Source: Lineus longissimus (Eukaryota > Nemertea > Pilidiophora > Heteronemertea > Lineidae). Taken from it: a stretch of DNA of 64,000 bases. Positions 61,150 to 64,000 of the stretch are shown piece by piece; within the stretch, counting starts at the first letter, position 1; every line of letters begins with the position of its first letter. Location: positions 8,126,501-8,190,500 of the forward strand of contig NC_088313.1 in NCBI RefSeq assembly GCF_910592395.1, given 5' to 3'. Below the pieces are notes generated by a model, which searched no databases, was not told where the DNA came from, and saw nothing but the letters and a program-made list of their open reading frames with translations. The translations under genes and the position numbers were made by a program.

Positions 61150-62217
61150 GGCACTTGTCACTTGTCCAGTTGTCAGTGTTCACTGATGGTGGTGCACATG
61201 AACCAAGGCTATTGCATGAAGGAACGCCAACATGACAATGTCCTTGTAAGTTGCACTGGTAAATGTATTGCAGGAATCTCACCAGTCAGAACAATCCGAT
61301 TTTAAAACACAAACTGGTATACATGATATACGAACACTTCAGTTTAATAAAGTCTCAAGTGAAGGGTAAGAGTACAATATGGCAACACAAGAACATCAAA
61401 GGGTAAGAAAATAGGCCCTATAACATGGCAAAACAACAATATCGAAGTCTTCACATGATGTTCAAGTCTATCGATTTCAAATACTAAGTACTTCCAGAAT
61501 TAATGCAGGAATACATGTAACTCAGCAACCTTGCAACATCACAGATTTATGCAAAGTTAGAACACTCTAGCTCAACACTTAACAGTGAATACATCACCAC
61601 TTGAAAATAAAAGATATCTCCAATCACCCACACAACGGATGCGCAGCTAGGCTAACCGAAAACACCGGTGATGCAAATGGGCATCATTGGAAATACATTT
61701 CATTTTTTAATGGATACTGTATGTAAGCAGAGCTCAGCCATCCGGCGGCTACTGCACATACATACATCACCACTTGAAAATGAAAGAGATCTCCAATCAC
61801 CCACACAACGGATGCGCTACTGGGCTAACCGAAAACACCGGTGATTCAAACGGGCATCACTGGAAATACATTTCATTTTTTAATGGATACTGTATGTAAG
61901 CAGAGCTCAGCCATCTGGCGGCTACTGCACATACATACATCACCACTTGAAAATGAAATACCAGCAAGTTATCAGTCACCCACACCATTGAGCTGTCTTA
62001 CTCTTTGAGCCTCTTACTTTGAATGTAAAATACATATGTATGACATTGATTCATTGGTTTTCATTAGCCCATTTATCATGTTTATCGGGCACATTAGATC
62101 AGAGAAACTACTGCTTCATTTAACTTGAGAGAACGTAGCAAGTTCCTGGACTACCAGTATGTACTTTCTTGGGGAGAACATGATCTAAACTTCTGGTTGC
62201 AACTCAAAAAGCTTGAG
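61150..62217. other. Non-coding stretch with a 173-bp tandem repeat
   Basis: ACATCACCACTTGAAAAT starts at 61591, 61764 and 61937 give two full 173-bp units and a partial third. Units contain CCGAAAACACCGGTGAT and a CATACATACAT end. No gene. Confidence 0.7.
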
Positions 62218-64000
62218 CTACGACTTGAATTTTGGTTTGGGACATGTTTGCAACAATTCATATTCAAGAACTTGGTAGCACTGTCTGGCACTTGTCGGAT
62301 ATTCCAAGTTCAGAATGAAGTAACAAGCCAGTAGTAACAGCACTATGTTGAGAACTGTGGTCTCATCATTTTTAGCTTTGGCAAAGATTTTTTTGTCAAT
62401 GATAACAGATGCCTCTTTGACACTGTCCAGGGTTCCAATAACGTGCAGGAAAGGTTGGCTTTTTGAAATCTTTGATAGGTCGAGCTGATCACCATCATAT
62501 ACTACCAAGTATTTTCTGTTGTCATCCCGAACAAAATGTTGAAATATTTTCTCAAGGATGGTTCCATCACCTGCAAAGAGATTGACAAATCAAGCCTACA
62601 CAAGTAAACAATTATTGAATGCAATTTCAGGGATGACTTTCGAGACACCAGATTGCCCGAGATGATTTTCACTGGCCCACGAAAGCTCGAGACAGCTAGG
62701 ATTATGCATTCAGTTATTTGGAAAGAGTTGGCATGTTTTTTTCTTATGGCCACTTTGTCTAGTTTTCAACGCTTGCACTCGGTTCAATCAGGATATACGA
62801 TATATCAGCAAAAATTTAGTCAACTGGTCAGAATGGATGAACAGTGCACATTGATCAACAAGGTAGACTCAAACTGCCAAGCCTATGACCATAAAGAATT
62901 GTATCACCATCAGGGCTTTCGGGGACCTGAGAACCAGGGTCAAATACCCCTGAAATTGGAAAAAGACCCTCTGTCTTGAACATTGCTAATGGACTTAATG
63001 AAGGAGGACTCCTCCATTTTCATTTGACCCCTGTATGATCCAAGAACTCCAGCAAAAGCCCTGTTGTATGGTAAAAATTTAACTTGTTAACAGTACTTAC
63101 AATATGGGTTCTTTAAATGGTAATAAAGGAATAGCTTACTTACTAGATTCACTTTTTCCCATTTTTTTCTTTAAATTTTTCCAGTTATCTTCCATGGAAT
63201 TGATGGATTTCTTCAGATTCAATTCCACCTGGAGAATGCACTGAAAGTATAAAAGGAATAGAAATTGGCTTCACACAATAATTAATGCATTTTGCAGTAC
63301 ATTCATTCACCATGTTCATTACAAACCACTCTTTCTCAGTATATTTTTAACTTTTACCTTGTTTTCCAGTGATGGGTCACATGCAGTGTTGTAAAGGTGC
63401 AAAACTGGACAGCGATGCAATGACGAAGTTGTTCAAAACCACTACTCTCAGGGGTAAAAAAATCAATGAATTTGATGGCGGGACTAGTCCTTGTCAGGAG
63501 CTAGTGACTTTCAAGTTCAAACTGGATCTTTTTACCCCTGTCGGTAATATGCAACAAGCCAAAAATGAGTCGTCCTGCTAGGAGTTGGAGTTAAAATATA
63601 TCCAGTAGTCCGTATGATCACTACTAGGGGTTGGATGGGTTAACAGACAGTTTACCATACTTACAAATCTAGGCTGCTTGTAGCAGGGGAAAGCTTTAAT
63701 GACCTCATCACTCCTTGTTGAGCCACCTAGTGAATGGATCCATGTCATCCTGTTCTTTGAACCTTTCCTGAATAAGTTGTTTACAACTTTATCGTTTGGC
63801 GACTTCTTTTTTAACTCGGTCTGCAAAGCTTGATTATGCCGTTCCTGACTCTCAACATCTTCAACGTCACTAGGATTTCCATCTTCTTCACTTGGAATAT
63901 CTCCTTCTACTTCACCATCATTTTCCTCTTCATCTTCTTTCGGCAGTGATGTTACCTTGCGAGTTTGATGATTGTTTGCTTTCTTCCTGAGGGCATATGA
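62218..64000 (-). CDS. 3' part of a paralogue of the 38.7-42.8 kb gene (runs off the window)
   Basis: Exons on the minus strand: from beyond 64000 to 63665 (donor GTAAGT), 63240-63144 (acceptor ACTTTCAG, donor GTAAGT), 62570-62218 (acceptor TCTTTGCAG, stop at 62218). Phases agree: PRF joins CILQVELNLKK, and the split codon A/GT gives Ser before DGTILEK. The first exon is acidic (KEDEEENDGEVEGD) and ends SLGGSTRSDEVIKAFPCYKQPRF, matching the position of exon 5 of the other gene. The terminal exon (PFLHVIGTLDSVKEASVIIDK, LLLACYFILNLEYP) aligns with exon 8 of the paralogue. No stop or frameshift in the visible part, so this copy looks intact. Function unknown. Confidence 0.7.

Overview
The window looks like nuclear DNA of a non-vertebrate animal. 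The genes that can be reconstructed are spliced with clean GT-AG introns. Coding density is low, and transposable elements of many kinds (Ty3/gypsy, BEL/Pao, hAT, piggyBac, CACTA-like, Polinton-type PolB, an integrase-type DNA transposon) are nested in one another. A TTAGGG run fits most non-insect animals. A marine invertebrate (echinoderm, hemichordate, cephalochordate or lophotrochozoan) is my best guess; the species cannot be fixed from sequence alone.

Layout. 1-7.3 kb: mostly non-coding, with one copy (A) of a dispersed repeat family carrying a CGT microsatellite near its left end. 7.3-9.9 kb: dead FEN1/XPG-like nuclease gene split by copy B of that repeat. 10.4-12.1 kb: remnant of a Polinton-type DNA polymerase B N-terminus. 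12.2-14.4 kb: intact hAT transposase-like gene. 15.7-17.3 kb: copy C. 19.2-20.95 kb: BEL/Pao fragment and gypsy fragment abutting in opposite orientation, the latter ending in a 146-bp LTR. 21.5-32.3 kb: near full-length, recently inserted 10.7-kb gypsy element on the minus strand. Its LTRs differ at about six bases, a piggyBac-derived MITE sits in its 3' LTR, and an extra C2H2 zinc-finger ORF lies between pol and the 3' LTR. 32.8-35.2 kb and 43.8-45.3 kb: two decayed copies of a multicopy, probably CACTA-like transposase family. 36.3-37.35 kb: copy D and a foldback element. 38.7-42.8 kb: an eight-exon gene of a multicopy animal family; a paralogue begins at 62.2 kb and runs off the right edge. 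46-49.1 kb: 3'-truncated BEL/Pao element.

The most striking part is 51.58-61.14 kb. Long imperfect terminal inverted repeats with a perfect 6-bp duplication (TAATTT) enclose both an rve-type DDE transposase (plus strand) and a gene (minus strand) encoding a unique N-terminal domain, an Ig-like domain and a protein kinase domain. This reads as one 9.56-kb DNA transposon, IS3EU-like by its 6-bp duplication and integrase core, with a kinase gene as cargo.

Other signals that stand out: the A-D repeat family spreads perfect 15-bp matches to the CTCF consensus plus AGGTCA direct repeats with 3-bp spacing (DR3); the gypsy element has in-frame slippery heptamers at both frame changes of gag/pol and a 153-nt tandem expansion between RNase H and integrase.
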